Positions 1 through 11,229 of a stretch of 64,000 nt of DNA are shown piece by piece. Position 1 is the stretch's first letter, and every line of letters starts with the position of its first letter. Position numbers and translations under genes: made by a program. This stretch comes from Proteles cristata cristata (taxonomy: Eukaryota; Chordata; Mammalia; Carnivora; Hyaenidae): positions 1,116,001 through 1,180,000 of the forward strand of contig JAESUZ010003088.1 of NCBI GenBank assembly GCA_017311185.1, in the 5' to 3' direction. The notes beneath the pieces were generated by a model. It was given only the letters and a program-made list of their open reading frames with translations. It ran no database searches and was not told the DNA's origin.

Positions 1-177
1 TATGAATCATTTTAAATATATGGCAAAATAATAAAAAATTATATTTGAGTCTTTATCAAAAATATTTCATTGTGTATATAGCAACATGAAATCCTAATTA
101 CATTTGTTGGCTGGCTATTGACTTGATAAAGTTAAGTAAAACATCTTATATTTTTTAAACAACATATGTCCAAAATT

Positions 178-330
178 ATTAACTTATCAAATATTTATTG
201 AGCATGTACTATATGCCACTCCCTATTTTAAGTGGTACAGATATAGTGGTGAATAAAAACAAAATATCCCTGTCCTCATAGAGCTTAGCTTTATGGCAAG
301 GCTCATATTTTAATAAATGACTTCACTGTT
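178..330 (-). repeat. L2 LINE 3'-end fragment
   Basis: Reads as the reverse complement of an L2 3' end: a 'caaatatttattgagca' core, then 'gccactccc', a 'gtggtgaataaaaacaaaa' stretch and 'ctgtcctcatagagctta'. This order is characteristic of the L2 3' region. It is heavily diverged and has no coding potential. Confidence 0.7.
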
Positions 331-560
331 TTGATACAAGTACTATTATGCAAAAATCTAAAGTTATGATGAGCTTATTGAAGATGGAAATTCATTTAAT
401 ATATACTGCTAATTCTGTTAGTAAATTCTCCCTATTAAAACTGAGGTTTTTTTTTTAATTTATCCATTCTTTAAACAAATAATATTTAAGATTTAGTGTG
501 AGTTCAAACACTCTGCCAACCCCTGATAAAACAATGGTGAGCAAGTATCAGTGTAGTTTT

Positions 561-788
561 TTAATTTTTTAATGTTTGTTTGTTTGATTGATTGATTTTG
601 AGAGAGAGAGAGACAACGTGAGCAGGGGAGGGTCAGAGAGAAAGGGAGACACAGAATCCATAGCAGCCTCCAGGCTCTGGGCTAGCTGTCAGCAGAGAGC
701 CCGAAGTCGGACTCAAACCCAGGAACCGTTGAGATCATGACCTGAGCCGAAGTCAGACGCTTAACTGACTGAGCCATCCAGGAGCCCC
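561..788 (-). mobile_element. Carnivore tRNA-Lys SINE, minus strand (type B)
   Basis: The head, in reverse, is 'gactgagccatccaggagcccc'-like, followed by 'gagatcatgacctgagc', a GA-rich tract and an A-tail seen as T-rich DNA near 561-595. The body carries the type B 'acacagaatcc' signature. Target-site duplications tcagtgtagtttt (548-560) and tcaatgtagtttt (789-801) differ by one base. Confidence 0.93.
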
Positions 789-821
789 TCAATGTAGTTT
801 TCTCTTAATAATTATTAGTTA

Positions 822-1031
822 GGGGAGCCTGGGTGGCTCAGTTGGTTAAGTGTCTGACTTTGGCTTGGGTCATGATCTCATATTCATGACTTAGAATCCT
901 ACATCCGGCTCTGTGCTGACGGCTCAGAGCTTGGAGACTGCTTCAGATTCTGTGTCTCCCTCTCTCCCTGCCCCTCCCCTTCTCATGCTTTGACTCTCTC
1001 TCTCAAAAGTGAATGGATATTAAAAAAAATA
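822..1031 (+). mobile_element. Carnivore tRNA-Lys SINE, plus strand (type B)
   Basis: The head 'ggagcctgggtggctcagttgg' region is followed by 'gtcatgatctca', 'ggctctgtgctgacggctcagag', 'cagattctgtgtctccc' and an A-rich tail. The B-box area is degraded ('atgacttagaatcctac'), so the Pol III promoter is probably weak. Flanking duplications are unclear: aataattattagt before, aataataattggt after. Confidence 0.92.
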
Positions 1032-1154
1032 ATAATTGGTCAAAATAATACATTGCACATCTTTAAGAAGTAATTTTCTTTGCTGAAAATTAGTTTTGAA
1101 TTTCTCAGATAGTAATTGACAATCTGAGAAATTGAAATTGTCAATTTAAATTAT

Positions 1155-1345
1155 AGACTCTTAAATGCAGAGAACAAACTGAGGGTTTGTTAGAGTTCTT
1201 AAATGCAGAGAACAAACTGATGAGTGGTGGGGGAGAGGGGAAAGTGGGTGATGGGCATTGAGGAGGGCACTTGTTGGGATAAGCATAGGGTGTTGTATGG
1301 AAGCCAATTTGACAATAAATTGTATCAGAAAAAATAAAATAAAAT
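1155..1345 (+). mobile_element. Carnivore LINE-1 3'UTR fragment
   Basis: Contains the carnivore LINE-1 3' terminal series 'agactcttaaatgcagagaac', 'gatgggcattgaggagggcac', 'gggataagcatagggtgtt' and 'gacaataaat', ending in an A-rich tail at about 1325-1345. It is 5'-truncated inside the 3'UTR. A 23-bp segment (1160-1182) is repeated exactly at 1198-1220, giving a local 38-bp-period duplication within the element. Confidence 0.8.
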
Positions 1346-1599
1346 AATTACATCTATGATATATATATAATGTATTTTTACATCTAACAGGAAATACATA
1401 TATATTTAAAGCTCGTGGGTCATTACTTTATAAGGTATTGCTTCAAGTCTTCACAAACAAGCCCCATCTCCCTTTGTCTAAACCACTGTGAATCCACACA
1501 TAGTACATATAGCACCAGAGAGCCTAGTGCCAACAGTGGCATCCATAGCTCTTACAGAAGAATTTCCAAAAGAAATAGTCCCTTAGATGGACTCTAGAA

Positions 1600-2655
1600 A
1601 GAAAATTACATGAATTCGATTTCTGGTCAAGTTGGAAAAGCAAGAACTCCTACCTGAAGGAACTAGAAGAAAAAATGAAGTTTCAAAATATATGAATCAA
1701 TAGATTCCATTGCAATAGACATGAGGAAATGAAGGACAGTTATCCCTAGGAAACAAGAAACAAATTCTACCCTTATTCCTGGCTTAGTACATTGAGAGAG
1801 ATTCCAGTTTGCCGTGAAGAAATGAGGAAGACAAGTAGTCTCCTTGAATTGAGGAAGTGAAGCTGTGTATTTAGGAAGACCATAGCAGCTAGAATTTTCA
1901 GGGAGTGCTGGATAGAAGAAGACTGCATAAAGAGATCCAAGAATCAAGAAATCTGTAGAGTCCCTTTTGAGTATTCAACAGAGTATTGATCATTGCACAC
2001 ATGTGAAGAAACCACTCAAAGTTGGGTAAAAATCAACTCAAAAGCATTAGAAAGCACAGTGACCAGGTATCACGCAGGTTTAAAAGTGGTGCCTTTTCCC
2101 ACCATCCGGACTAGAATAATTCATAATTCATGGAAGGCTGCATAGAGTATTCCAAGAAATCTTATCTTGGAGGTGGGAAATGATTAGTTCCTGGCTGAGC
2201 ACTGCTCTGAACTGCCTAAGACACCATAAAAGAAAGACTTGAAAGAATCAAACTCTTCTCTAGAAACTTACCTGTACTCCAGAACAGAGTTCAAGAATAG
2301 TTATAGGGATACAAAAATATCTAGCACCCAAGAAAATGATGGTCTGCCATCTCACCAAATATTACCAGACAAAAAGGAAGCAGGAGAACACAACTACTAG
2401 TGAGAGTAATCAGGTAGTTGAAACTGAGCCAGACCCAATGCACCTGTAAGAATTAGGAAACAGGAAAATTAGAAGTTACTCTAATATTTCACATATTCTA
2501 GAAGTTACATAGAGACATGGAAGATATAAATAGTACTAATATCAAGCTTCTAGAGATGAAACTAGAAAGTCTGATATGAAAATACACTGAATATAAATGA
2601 TGGAATGGGTAAGCTCATAAGATTAAAAAAACTTGAAGACATACAATAGGAAATA
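1600..2655 (+). mobile_element. Old LINE-1 (L1M-type) 5' region fragment
   Basis: The stretch around 2400-2650 reads like the 5'UTR/ORF1 junction of old mammalian L1M/HAL1 elements: 'actgagccagacccaatgca', 'agagacatggaagatataaa', 'cttctagagatgaaac' and 'cttgaagacatacaatagg'. The earlier part (1600-2400) is compatible with the 5'UTR but less certain. All frames are interrupted. Subfamily not assigned. Confidence 0.5.
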
Positions 2656-2995
2656 TCCCTATATCCATAACATGGAATACTACAGATTGTTACAAAAAGG
2701 AGAAGGGAATGAGCTAGATCTAGATCTATCTATCAGAAATATACTATTTTGTGAATACTTTTAAAAATAGCATGTATTTCATGATTTCATTTAGGATGTG
2801 TTTGTGTATATACATTAAGAAATTTGGAATATATATATTTCCAAACTTAACTGTAGTTATTTCTTAGACGTAGAAAGAGGTTTGGTGGCAGGAAGGATAA
2901 TTGCTAACAAGGGGAGTTTTTCACTCTTTTTACTTTCCATAGCTAATTTTTACAATGGGTAGGTATAATAAATAAAGATATTTTCATTTTGAAAA
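2656..2995 (+). mobile_element. Old LINE-1 (L1M-type) 3' end
   Basis: Starts at 'acatggaatactacagattg' (the end of ORF2, in LINE-1 terms) and continues into a 3'UTR-like segment: 'gtagaaagaggtttggtggcagg', then 'gagtttttcactctttttac', ending in an A-run at about 2992-3001. It directly follows the 5' fragment with the middle of the element missing, suggesting an internally deleted copy or two adjacent insertions. Confidence 0.55.
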
Positions 2996-3048
2996 AAAAA
3001 GCAACCCCCCCCAAAACAGTCCAACAGCCTAATAAAGATACAGAATAA

Positions 3049-3272
3049 TGGGGTTCCTGGGTGGCTCAGTCTGTTAAGTGTCCGACTTTGGCTAAGGTCA
3101 TGATCTCGAGGCTCATAAGTATGAGTCCTGTGTTGGGCTCTAGGCCTGTATCAGGCTCTGTGCTTACAGCTCAGAACCTGGAGTCTGCTTCAGATTGTGT
3201 CTATCCCTCCCCAGATCATGCTCTGTCTCTCTCTGCCTCTCAAAAATGAATAAACATTTAAAATAATTTTTT
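3049..3272 (+). mobile_element. Carnivore tRNA-Lys SINE, plus strand (type B)
   Basis: Head 'ggttcctgggtggctcagtc', then 'gtcatgatctcgaggctcat', 'cagattgtgtctatccc' and the tail 'caaaaatgaataaaca'. A 14-bp target-site duplication, aagatacagaataa, is exact at 3035-3048 and 3273-3286, which fixes both ends. The body contains a partial internal repeat of 'ggctctaggcctgtatcaggctctgtgc', lengthening that segment. Confidence 0.96.
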
Positions 3273-3349
3273 AAGATACAGAATAAAATAGCCCTCTTGG
3301 GAGAAGACACTTGATCAATCTTTATGAAAATAGAGCTGTACTGAGAATC

Positions 3350-3565
3350 ACATACTGGGTTGGAATCTTTTCTTCACCGTATACTAGCTGTGTGAACTTA
3401 AAATGTTATTTAAATTCTCTGAATCTCAAATTTTTAATCTGTATATAAGAACATTATTACCTGCCCTAGGGAGTTATTGAGAAGATTGCGTAAGTCAATA
3501 TGCAATAAGTTTCTATAAAGTATCTAGCACAAGTGTTCAATAAATTCTGATTTTCTTATTTCTAA
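3350..3565 (+). repeat. MIR SINE fragment
   Basis: Shows the MIR core and tail in order: 'tatactagctgtgtgaactta', 'ttaaattctctgaatctcaa', 'attacctgccctagggagttattgagaagattg' (described, not contiguous), and 'tagcacaagtgttcaataaattc'. Typical of an ancient mammalian MIR at its normal divergence. Confidence 0.8.
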
Positions 3566-3572
3566 TGCCAAG

Positions 3573-6500
3573 AGGATACAATTTAATGTAATCATTAAAT
3601 CTTTAAACACTTAGCTTATTTCCTAAATATCTACAGGACACCCCGGAAATATCTAAATAATACACTAAAACTTTCTTAGAATGCTATACTTTAGTGCAGA
3701 CAAGAAAATCACCTTACATGATTAGCCTTTTGATATTTCAGGAACTACATCTAAAAAATAGGATCCAAGAAGGTAAGTTTACACTGATCTCTCTCTGTAC
3801 AAATGGCATTGGGCAGAGACTTAATGGGAGAAAACCTGCTGTTAAATTCTCACAAACTGAGTATGAATCAAAGTAGTGTCAAAACTGCAAAAATACATAG
3901 CAAGGAAAAAAAGAGTTTTATCTTTTACATGGACATGTGTCTTCTTCCTGCTGTTGCCCACAAGCGGGAGGCACACAATGGTACAGGTGGCCCTTTATAA
4001 TTGTGTGCATCGAATAAGTCAGTCGTTTTCTGATTGGTAAATAACATGCAATGTCAGACCCTGCACACCATCTGTGTCACTCACCACCACACTTTTCTGC
4101 AAAACTACCAATAGCACAAGCCCAGCACCTCACTGCTGGAGAAGTCACAGGAAGGAGTACTTGGCATCCTTGGCAAAGCTTACATCTGCTCCTGGTATTG
4201 AACCTGACATATGCCCCAAAGCAGAACGTGTATGCTTCCCTAATGACGTCTCCTGCTGTTTTATAATCAGAGACATAGATGGAGGGAGGGCTGCCATTTT
4301 TCCACTTGGCACTGGCCGGCCTCCCGGACTCTCTTTTTGGCAGAAAACAAAACAAAACAAAACTTGCTCTCATATTTAGGAGAATTAAAGTTCAGATTGC
4401 ACAACCACTTCACTATTTCTATCATCATTTCCTAAATGAAAGATTTGTGGCTCTTTCTAAATCCTTGCCCCAGCCTTCTTCAAGTTTTGGAATTCCTCAT
4501 CTATATCATTTGAAAGAGGAGTTGTTAACTGACAGTTCAGAGAGACTCCTTGAAGGCTGGGAGGGCCTGGCTGGTGGCTACCTTGTCAACTTCTCTTTTC
4601 ATCGGAGGAAGGAGCACTAAGTCACAGAGCACCAGTCACCGTGGCTTCATTCTCAAGATGTCTGGTATTGACAGAAGCTAAAAACCAGAGCCTCAGCATG
4701 TACCATGCAGGGAAAGTCCTGGAAAGACTTCTTCCGCTTCTCTTTTGTTTTTTTTGTTGTTGTTGTTTTCTTTCACGTTATTCACAATGAGCCATATCTA
4801 TATGGTGGTAACTCCGGATCCAGGAGGTATTAGATTTTGCCAAAGTTCTTTTAGACTTCGGCCTTTATTTTTTTTATACTAAAACCAGCTACAAATGTTA
4901 ACATACATTCAAGGGCCCCATGATTTTTATGAGAAAAGTGCCACATAGAAGTCAAAAGGGAAAAACACAGAGTTTAACTATAATTATTTTTTAATAATTC
5001 AAACAGAGTTAATATAATTCTAAATTATAGGTAGATTCCATAAGGAAACATAACAGCTAAATACTGCTGATGATATAGATCCAAGAAAAATGAAGCACAG
5101 ACAAGAGACACACACATACTGTAACAAATCTGATATAAATAGGCTTGCTTTGGGGATCACCATTCACTTTTTTTTCAGTGTGATAAGAGTAAATGTCATG
5201 ATTATTATTTTAATCCATCTAATGCTCAACATGATTTGCTGTCTGTTTTACTAAAGATAACTCTGCACAAATATGCCATCTAGAGAAGAAATCATCATGA
5301 TATTTCTGTACAAATTCCATGTTCTTTATAATAAATATGGACTGATCTAACCAAACGTAAGGCAATAAAATTAAAGCTGTAATTTAAAGTTAAAATGAAA
5401 TGCACAGAAAAAAGGGTTGAGTTCTCGGCTTTGCTAAGGATAAACTTAATATCATACTAGTTGTATTTTACATTTAAATATCATTACCACATTATTTGCA
5501 TATTAATCAGAGATGATCTCTAGAAAGTGCACATGCCAAGGATGGAAATTAGGAGTCTAATTTTTATCAGGCTGTGGGACTGTGCCCTTGACGGTACTGT
5601 TATGACTATCTAGCTCCTATATCCTTATACTTTCAATAAACGGGTGGCATTTTGTTGTTATTTTGTGTTTGTGAAGCAGCGTTCCTAGTGCCTTTTGTTT
5701 ACTGATCACTGAGTGTCAACACTAACTTGATCCACGTTCTAACTGCTTCTCCAGGGGAGCTCCTGAGAGTTGCCCCTACTCCAGTCATAATCTCCTCCAG
5801 CTCTTGGCTCTTCGGGCAAATATCTTGGGGGTGAAGACTGTGCTGTCTGTGTTAAGATGTAGACGGGCTGTAATACGCCCATTTGGATATTCCATATGGA
5901 AATAGCTCTTATTGCTATTTAGTTAGCCAGTCTGCAACTGAAAATCCTTAAGGAGACCAAGATTTGAGGGCTGCAAACAACCCTTGTGTGAGTAAATAAG
6001 AGCCATCAGCAGAGGAGGGTGGCAGAAAAGTATTTGTCTTCCGTGAACCTGTAATAGCAGGTGAGGTCATTAGCCCCCACAGTACTTGTTTGAAACCTAA
6101 ACAGGTACAGCAACTCACTATTAGGATCAATCCATTACTGAATTAGAAATACGACTGAATTTAGCAACAAATTTGTGCCAACATTACTTCTAGCAGCAGT
6201 AGGTTTTCAGCAGCAGATTGGCACCGTGACAGGGTCCATAATTTTCACAGTGTGTGTTTCATAATTTGTCATGCACACTCTGATTGCTTGGCATATTGGC
6301 AGAGTCCACAGTGCTCTCTAAATGTCACCAAACGCATTTGAGGATTTGTCATGCACGGTCTGAGCAAGTGACACAACACAGCAGAGTGGCCAGGTTCAGA
6401 GCTGATGTTCGCACTCACTGTGAGTATTCTTGAGCTCAGCCACCAGTGACGAGGGCCTGGTGGGGGCTGCAGAGCCCTTCTCTCAGAGTCACTAATTTTT

Positions 6501-9077
6501 AATTCTGTGTCAAGTGATCATATGGATGCTGCCAGGAGGAAATACTATTACACTGCAGGTATGACATGCACAGCACAGAATCTCTGCCTGCTAATATTCT
6601 TTTCAAATCGTTCCTTGTAGTGCACTGAACATTTTTGCATACATGCACAAAGAGAATTTCAAAAATCCAGATTTAGAAGCAAAGTAATAAACATGACTGG
6701 AGGGTAGAGAAAGTTAGATTTAAGCTACTCAGTTAAGGGATCAAAATGACGAGATATCTGCTGTTTTGCAGAAAAGTGGAGGAATGGTTGGGGGATCAGA
6801 GAACCCTGGGCTAACACCTTCTTTCTGTAGGAAACACTTCTGAGTTTGTGCAACCCGTCCATCCTATTTTTAGCCTCATAAATGACGAGGTTGGATGAGA
6901 GCATCTCTAAGGGTGCTGTCAACGTCTAAACATTCCATTGTTCTAAGACGGGAATGTGAGTTTATGAACATCTTAGGTCGCCTCCCCCAATTTGCCTGTG
7001 ATGATTGCATAACGCTTTTCCAGTGTTTAGTAAAAGCTTCAAGAGCTACATCTGCTGGAAGCTTTTAGTTGTCTAGGATTCCAGCCATTATCTTATCACA
7101 TTTAGTCACTGTCTTTGAGGAGGAGAAAGGAAATTAGTCTTTTTTATACATTTGGGTCCCGTGGATGCACCTGTTACTATGAAATCTGTTTGATGATAAA
7201 TAACTCACATATGCTCAAGAGCGTTGTCTTGACATGTGCAGTGAGAGACCTTCACAGACATATGTTGTAAAAAGCAATAGCTGTGACTTTGTATTGGCTC
7301 ACGGATCAGTGAAAGTAGAAGAGAAAGTGCAAGCTAACAAAGACTATTTTGGCAGGGAGGGAAGCAGAGGCTTTCACTGGGAAATTTTGAAATTTTGAAA
7401 ATTTTGCACCTATTTGCAATGCACAAAAAACACTGATATGATATAAAAACACACTCGCAACACTAGTCACAAACACCATTTGGCCAATCTGTAATATATA
7501 AAAAGTCACGTAAAACATATGCAATATTTAAGTTTTAAAAATCCAGATGATTAGAATCATTTAAGATCTACAGCGCTACTGAAAAAAAAAAAAAAGACCT
7601 TTTCTTTTGAAAAGGCTGCCAGGAATTTGCCTTTACTGAAAACCTTGTTTATACTAATTTTTCTGTGGGCAACCTGGTTAGGGCGAGAGGAATCACCACT
7701 ACTCTTTCATTACTAGAAAACACTGTTTTTCCACTAACCTTTTTATGCAATTTCCTACCATTCATACATATTGCCACCCCTCCTGCTACCGATCATGTAG
7801 CTGTTGAACCCTTCTACTGAAATCTGCCATAATGCCCATAAACAAGTAAGGATTTGATTAAGTCTTCTTGTTAATTTCCCTATGTCTGGTCAAAAATGGG
7901 TCTCTTACTTGTCAAACTCTTTTACATTGACTCATATTACTGATCTTGTACCTTTTACTTATTAACTTTTGAAGTTGCTTTGTTCTGATTATTAGAATTT
8001 CAATTTCATTATTCTGGAATATACCACCATTCTGTTTACCAAATATCTTCTTTAAATTATAGAAGGCTATATAACTTTCATAGAGATATAGGTCCTCTTT
8101 ATATGCAGGCTGTGAACTAGCCATAGAGAATACTGACTTGAGTTTACAAAGAAAAATAAGTTTAATACTTTTTATACAACAAATACCTAACTGCCACCCT
8201 TCTCTGAGGTGTTGTAATTGTAATGTTGTAAAGACTCCTATATTGATCCATAGTTCCCACACAATTAGCTACACAAAGCCTTCACATCTAGAAACATCAT
8301 TTCATAAGCACTTATGAAAGATACCCATCTTCAGTTATGCCTTAAATACTTACATCCCAACACAATCACATTCTCTCTCACATACACATTTACACACACA
8401 CACACACACAAACATGTCTATTTAAAATTGGTTGATTAGTATATTGAAGTATTTGTTTGATTTGAAACAATATATACTTTTAATTTTTATCACATCTTCT
8501 ATTCATGTAGCCTACACAGTGAATAGATAGAAAGCAAAAAGGTCAAAAAGAGTATTAAATGTGTATAGAACCAAGATGAAGCAAGATTTTATATTTTAAG
8601 ATGTCAATCTAATTCTCAAGAGACTGTGCGTGCATCACATTAACAATTTTGTAACTTTGGAGGCCTGTTTTGTTTTGCTTTGTTTTGTTTTTAACGTAAT
8701 AAAATTCTGCATTAGCCTACCTTACCCCTTAATTCTCCCCATTCCATTCACACACTTCCAATAAACAGTATTCACATGCTAACACACAATTTTCCACTGG
8801 CCCTATTTTCTGTGATTTCCCCACCTGTATTAAAAAACTGGATAATGAGTATAACTTGCTTGTTTGGTTTTGTTTCCTAACTGCAATTGTACTAGCTCAT
8901 CTCTTGCATTAGCTTTAGAGATCTAAATTTTCATTTAATTATTTTTGTATCTATTACTTATTCCTTGGATAAAGAGCTAAATAAAAACATTTTTGTTACA
9001 AGCATATTACCTTCTATGAATAAAGAAATAAAAGTAAATTAGCTTCTAGAAAGATCGTCAAATATATGCTTTGTATT
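3573..9077. other. Long stretch with almost no recognisable repeats; no gene
   Basis: About 5.5 kb without a SINE, LINE or LTR that I can identify. Short open frames occur (up to 113 codons near 4.3-4.6 kb) but lack family resemblance. Small low-complexity sites are a TTG-rich tract at 4745-4768, an A-run at 7579-7594 and a (CA)10 at 8392-8411. The direct repeat tttgtcatgcac occurs twice near 6267 and 6346. Absence of young insertions in a repeat-rich window is compatible with conserved regulatory DNA, but no conservation data are available here. Confidence 0.5.
8392..8411 (+). repeat. (CA)10 microsatellite
   Basis: An uninterrupted CA run of about 20 bp embedded in a CA/CT-rich stretch (8370-8412). 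Short enough to be only weakly variable. Confidence 0.9.
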
Positions 9078-9094
9078 AAGAAACTGAGGAGAGT

Positions 9095-9321
9095 TGGGGT
9101 GTCTGGTGGCTTAGTCGGTTAAACATGCGAATTTGGCTCAGGTCGTGATCTCACAGTTTGTGAGTCTGAGCCCTGCGTTGGGCTCTGTGCTGACAGGAGC
9201 CTGGAGCCTGCTTTGTTTGGATTCTGTGTTGCCCTCTCTCTCTGTCCCTCCCCTACTGTGCTCTGTCTCTTTCAAAAATAAAAGTAAACAAAAATTTTTA
9301 ATTAAAAAATTAAGAAATGGA
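9095..9321 (+). mobile_element. Carnivore tRNA-Lys SINE, plus strand (type B-like)
   Basis: Head 'ggggtgtctggtggcttagtcgg', 'gtcgtgatctcacagtttgtg', 'ggattctgtgttgccctctc' and the tail 'tcaaaaataaaagtaaac'. Exact 17-bp target-site duplications aagaaactgaggagagt lie at 9078-9094 and 9322-9338. A deletion removes part of the 'cagctcagagcc' segment. Confidence 0.96.
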
Positions 9322-9417
9322 AAGAAACTGAGGAGAGTCTATCATCTCACAAAACCTCCCAGCAATGACCATAAAACCCCCTTTGCCTCTCTCCATTACA
9401 AATGATATGGTCATATT

Positions 9418-9630
9418 GGGGCGCCTGAGTGGCTTAGTCGGTTGAGCGTCCGACTTTCACTTAGGTCATGATCTCGCGGTTCGTGGGTTCGAGCCCCGCG
9501 TCGGGCTCTGTGCAGACTGCCAGCTCAGAGCCTGGAGCCTGTTTCAGTCTGTGACTCCCTCTCTCTCTGACCCTCCCCTGCTCACGCTGTCTCTCTCTCT
9601 CTCCTAAAAATAAATAAAACATTAAAAAAA
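9418..9630 (+). mobile_element. Young carnivore SINE, plus strand (type A)
   Basis: A near-intact tRNA-Lys-derived head with an A-box-like segment (tggcttagtcggt, about 9430-9442) and a perfect-looking B box (ggttcgagccc, 9486-9496). The body is type A (cagtctgtgactccctc) with the tail 'cctaaaaataaataaaacatt'. Exact duplications aatgatatggtcata lie at 9401-9415 and 9631-9645. It sits 80 bp after the previous SINE, in the same direction but as an independent insertion. Confidence 0.97.
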
Positions 9631-9811
9631 AATGATATGGTCATACTATGCATTTGTACAAATAACCAGGAAATAATAAATTTTTTCTGATGTTTATTAT
9701 CAGACAAATTGAGAAGAAAAATCAGGTGGAGATAATTTTTTTAAAAACTCTCTGCACCTATTAAGCCAATAATTATTAATATTCTTTTCCTTTTCCTTTT
9801 TTTCTTCCTTC

Positions 9812-10203
9812 ATAGTTTGTCAAGTTGGTTTCCATTTAATACCCAGTGCTCATCGCAACAAGTGTCCTCCTCCACGCCCATCACCCTCCCTCCCCTCCCC
9901 CCACCCCATCTGCCCTCACTTTGTTCCCAGAATTCAAGAGTCTCTCATGGTTTGCCTCCCTCCCTCTCTGTAACTATTTTTCCCCTTCCCCTCCCCAATG
10001 GTCCTATGTTAAGTTTCTCCTAATCCACCTATAAGTGAAAATATATGGTATCTGTCCTTCTCTGCCGGACTTATTTCGTACAGCATAACACCCTCAAGTT
10101 CCATCCAGATTGCTACACATGGACAGATTTCATTCTTTCTCATTGCCGTGTAGTATTCCATCGTATAGATAAACCACATCTTCTCGATCCATTCGTCATG
10201 AAC
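9812..10203 (-). mobile_element. 5'-truncated carnivore LINE-1 3' end, minus strand
   Basis: In reverse orientation it carries the LINE-1 3'UTR ('gtttgtcaagttggtttccat', 'acccagtgctcatcgcaaca', 'caagagtctctcatggtttg') and the last part of ORF2 ('tagtattccatcgtatagat', 'aaaccacatcttctcgatcca'). The degenerate poly-A tail appears as the pyrimidine-rich run 9784-9811. Truncated at about 10203. Compared with the copy at 50.2 kb it has many substitutions, so it is older. Confidence 0.88.
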
Positions 10204-11229
10204 AGTTTATTATAAAATAAGCTTTGTGTTAGATGATTTTACCCAATGATTACATTGCCTAGTAGGCTAATGTAAGTGTCCTGAGCACATTTATGGTAGG
10301 TGAGGGTAAGCGATGGCATTCCATGGGTTAGGTATATTTAATGCATTTTTGACTTCTTATATTTTCAATGTACAATGAATTTATGGGAATGCAATCTCAC
10401 TGTAAGTTGAAATTCTGTACTTCTAGTCTCAGTAGAAAACAAATATTGTTCTGGAATAGTAAGCACTATTTATCTCTTTACTAGTAAATACCGGTTCTTA
10501 TCAAAAGAAAGAATCTCTTGCTATTCTACCTTCTTTTCCTCATATTTAAATTCATGTGAGGAAGAACCACTTAATCTTACACCAGATCATTTTCAGTGTA
10601 CATTTTCTGCTGCTCTAGGCTCCAGTAAAGGCACATATATTCCCACACTGCTGATAACCCAAATGACTGTTTTTCTGGATTACCGACAGCCTGTGGGAAA
10701 CTTCACCATACTCTCCCAGATTGCCTTGGACTCTATGTGACTAAAATCCTTTCTTTCCCCCCAACATGACCCTTTCTCTGTGTTCCCTTTCTCAGTGAAT
10801 GGGACCACCATTTATCAAGTTATTCAAGTCAGAAACCTAAAACTCCTCCTCTTCAATCACATCTAAAAGCTTGAGAAGTAGGTGAACCTCCACCAAATAA
10901 AATTTTCTTAACCTGAATTCCATGTAAAAAGAGAATCCATGGATGGTGTCATGTGATTCATGGATTTTAGCATAAAGCCCAGGTCTTAATAATTGATGAG
11001 CAAATGATCCAATTTGGAGAATAATAGTGCAAAAGTTCTGGTAGGTGCAGGGCAAAAGTTATATATCAGGGTGTTGCCAAATACTAAGTTGAGAGTTTCT
11101 TAGTCAATTCAGTATCTTCCAGGACACAGAAATATTTCTCAGAATTTACAAACTAAATATCCCTCACGCACAGCTATCTCACTTTTTTTTTTTTTAATTG
11201 CCTTCAAATTTTCCTCTTGTTTTAGACTT
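10204..11229. other. No recognisable feature
   Basis: AT-rich single-copy-looking sequence with scattered stops in all frames. The 72-codon minus-strand frame near 10.84-11.06 kb has no recognisable motif. A T-run lies at 11184-11197. Confidence 0.4.

Noticed and set aside
4279..4620. 113-codon plus-strand frame as a gene
   Set aside because: No recognisable domain, no splice or promoter context, and it overlaps other frames of similar length in both strands.
9418..9500. tRNA-Lys gene at the SINE heads
   Set aside because: A and B box similarity is there, but the acceptor stem is not paired and the sequence continues into a SINE body with target duplications.
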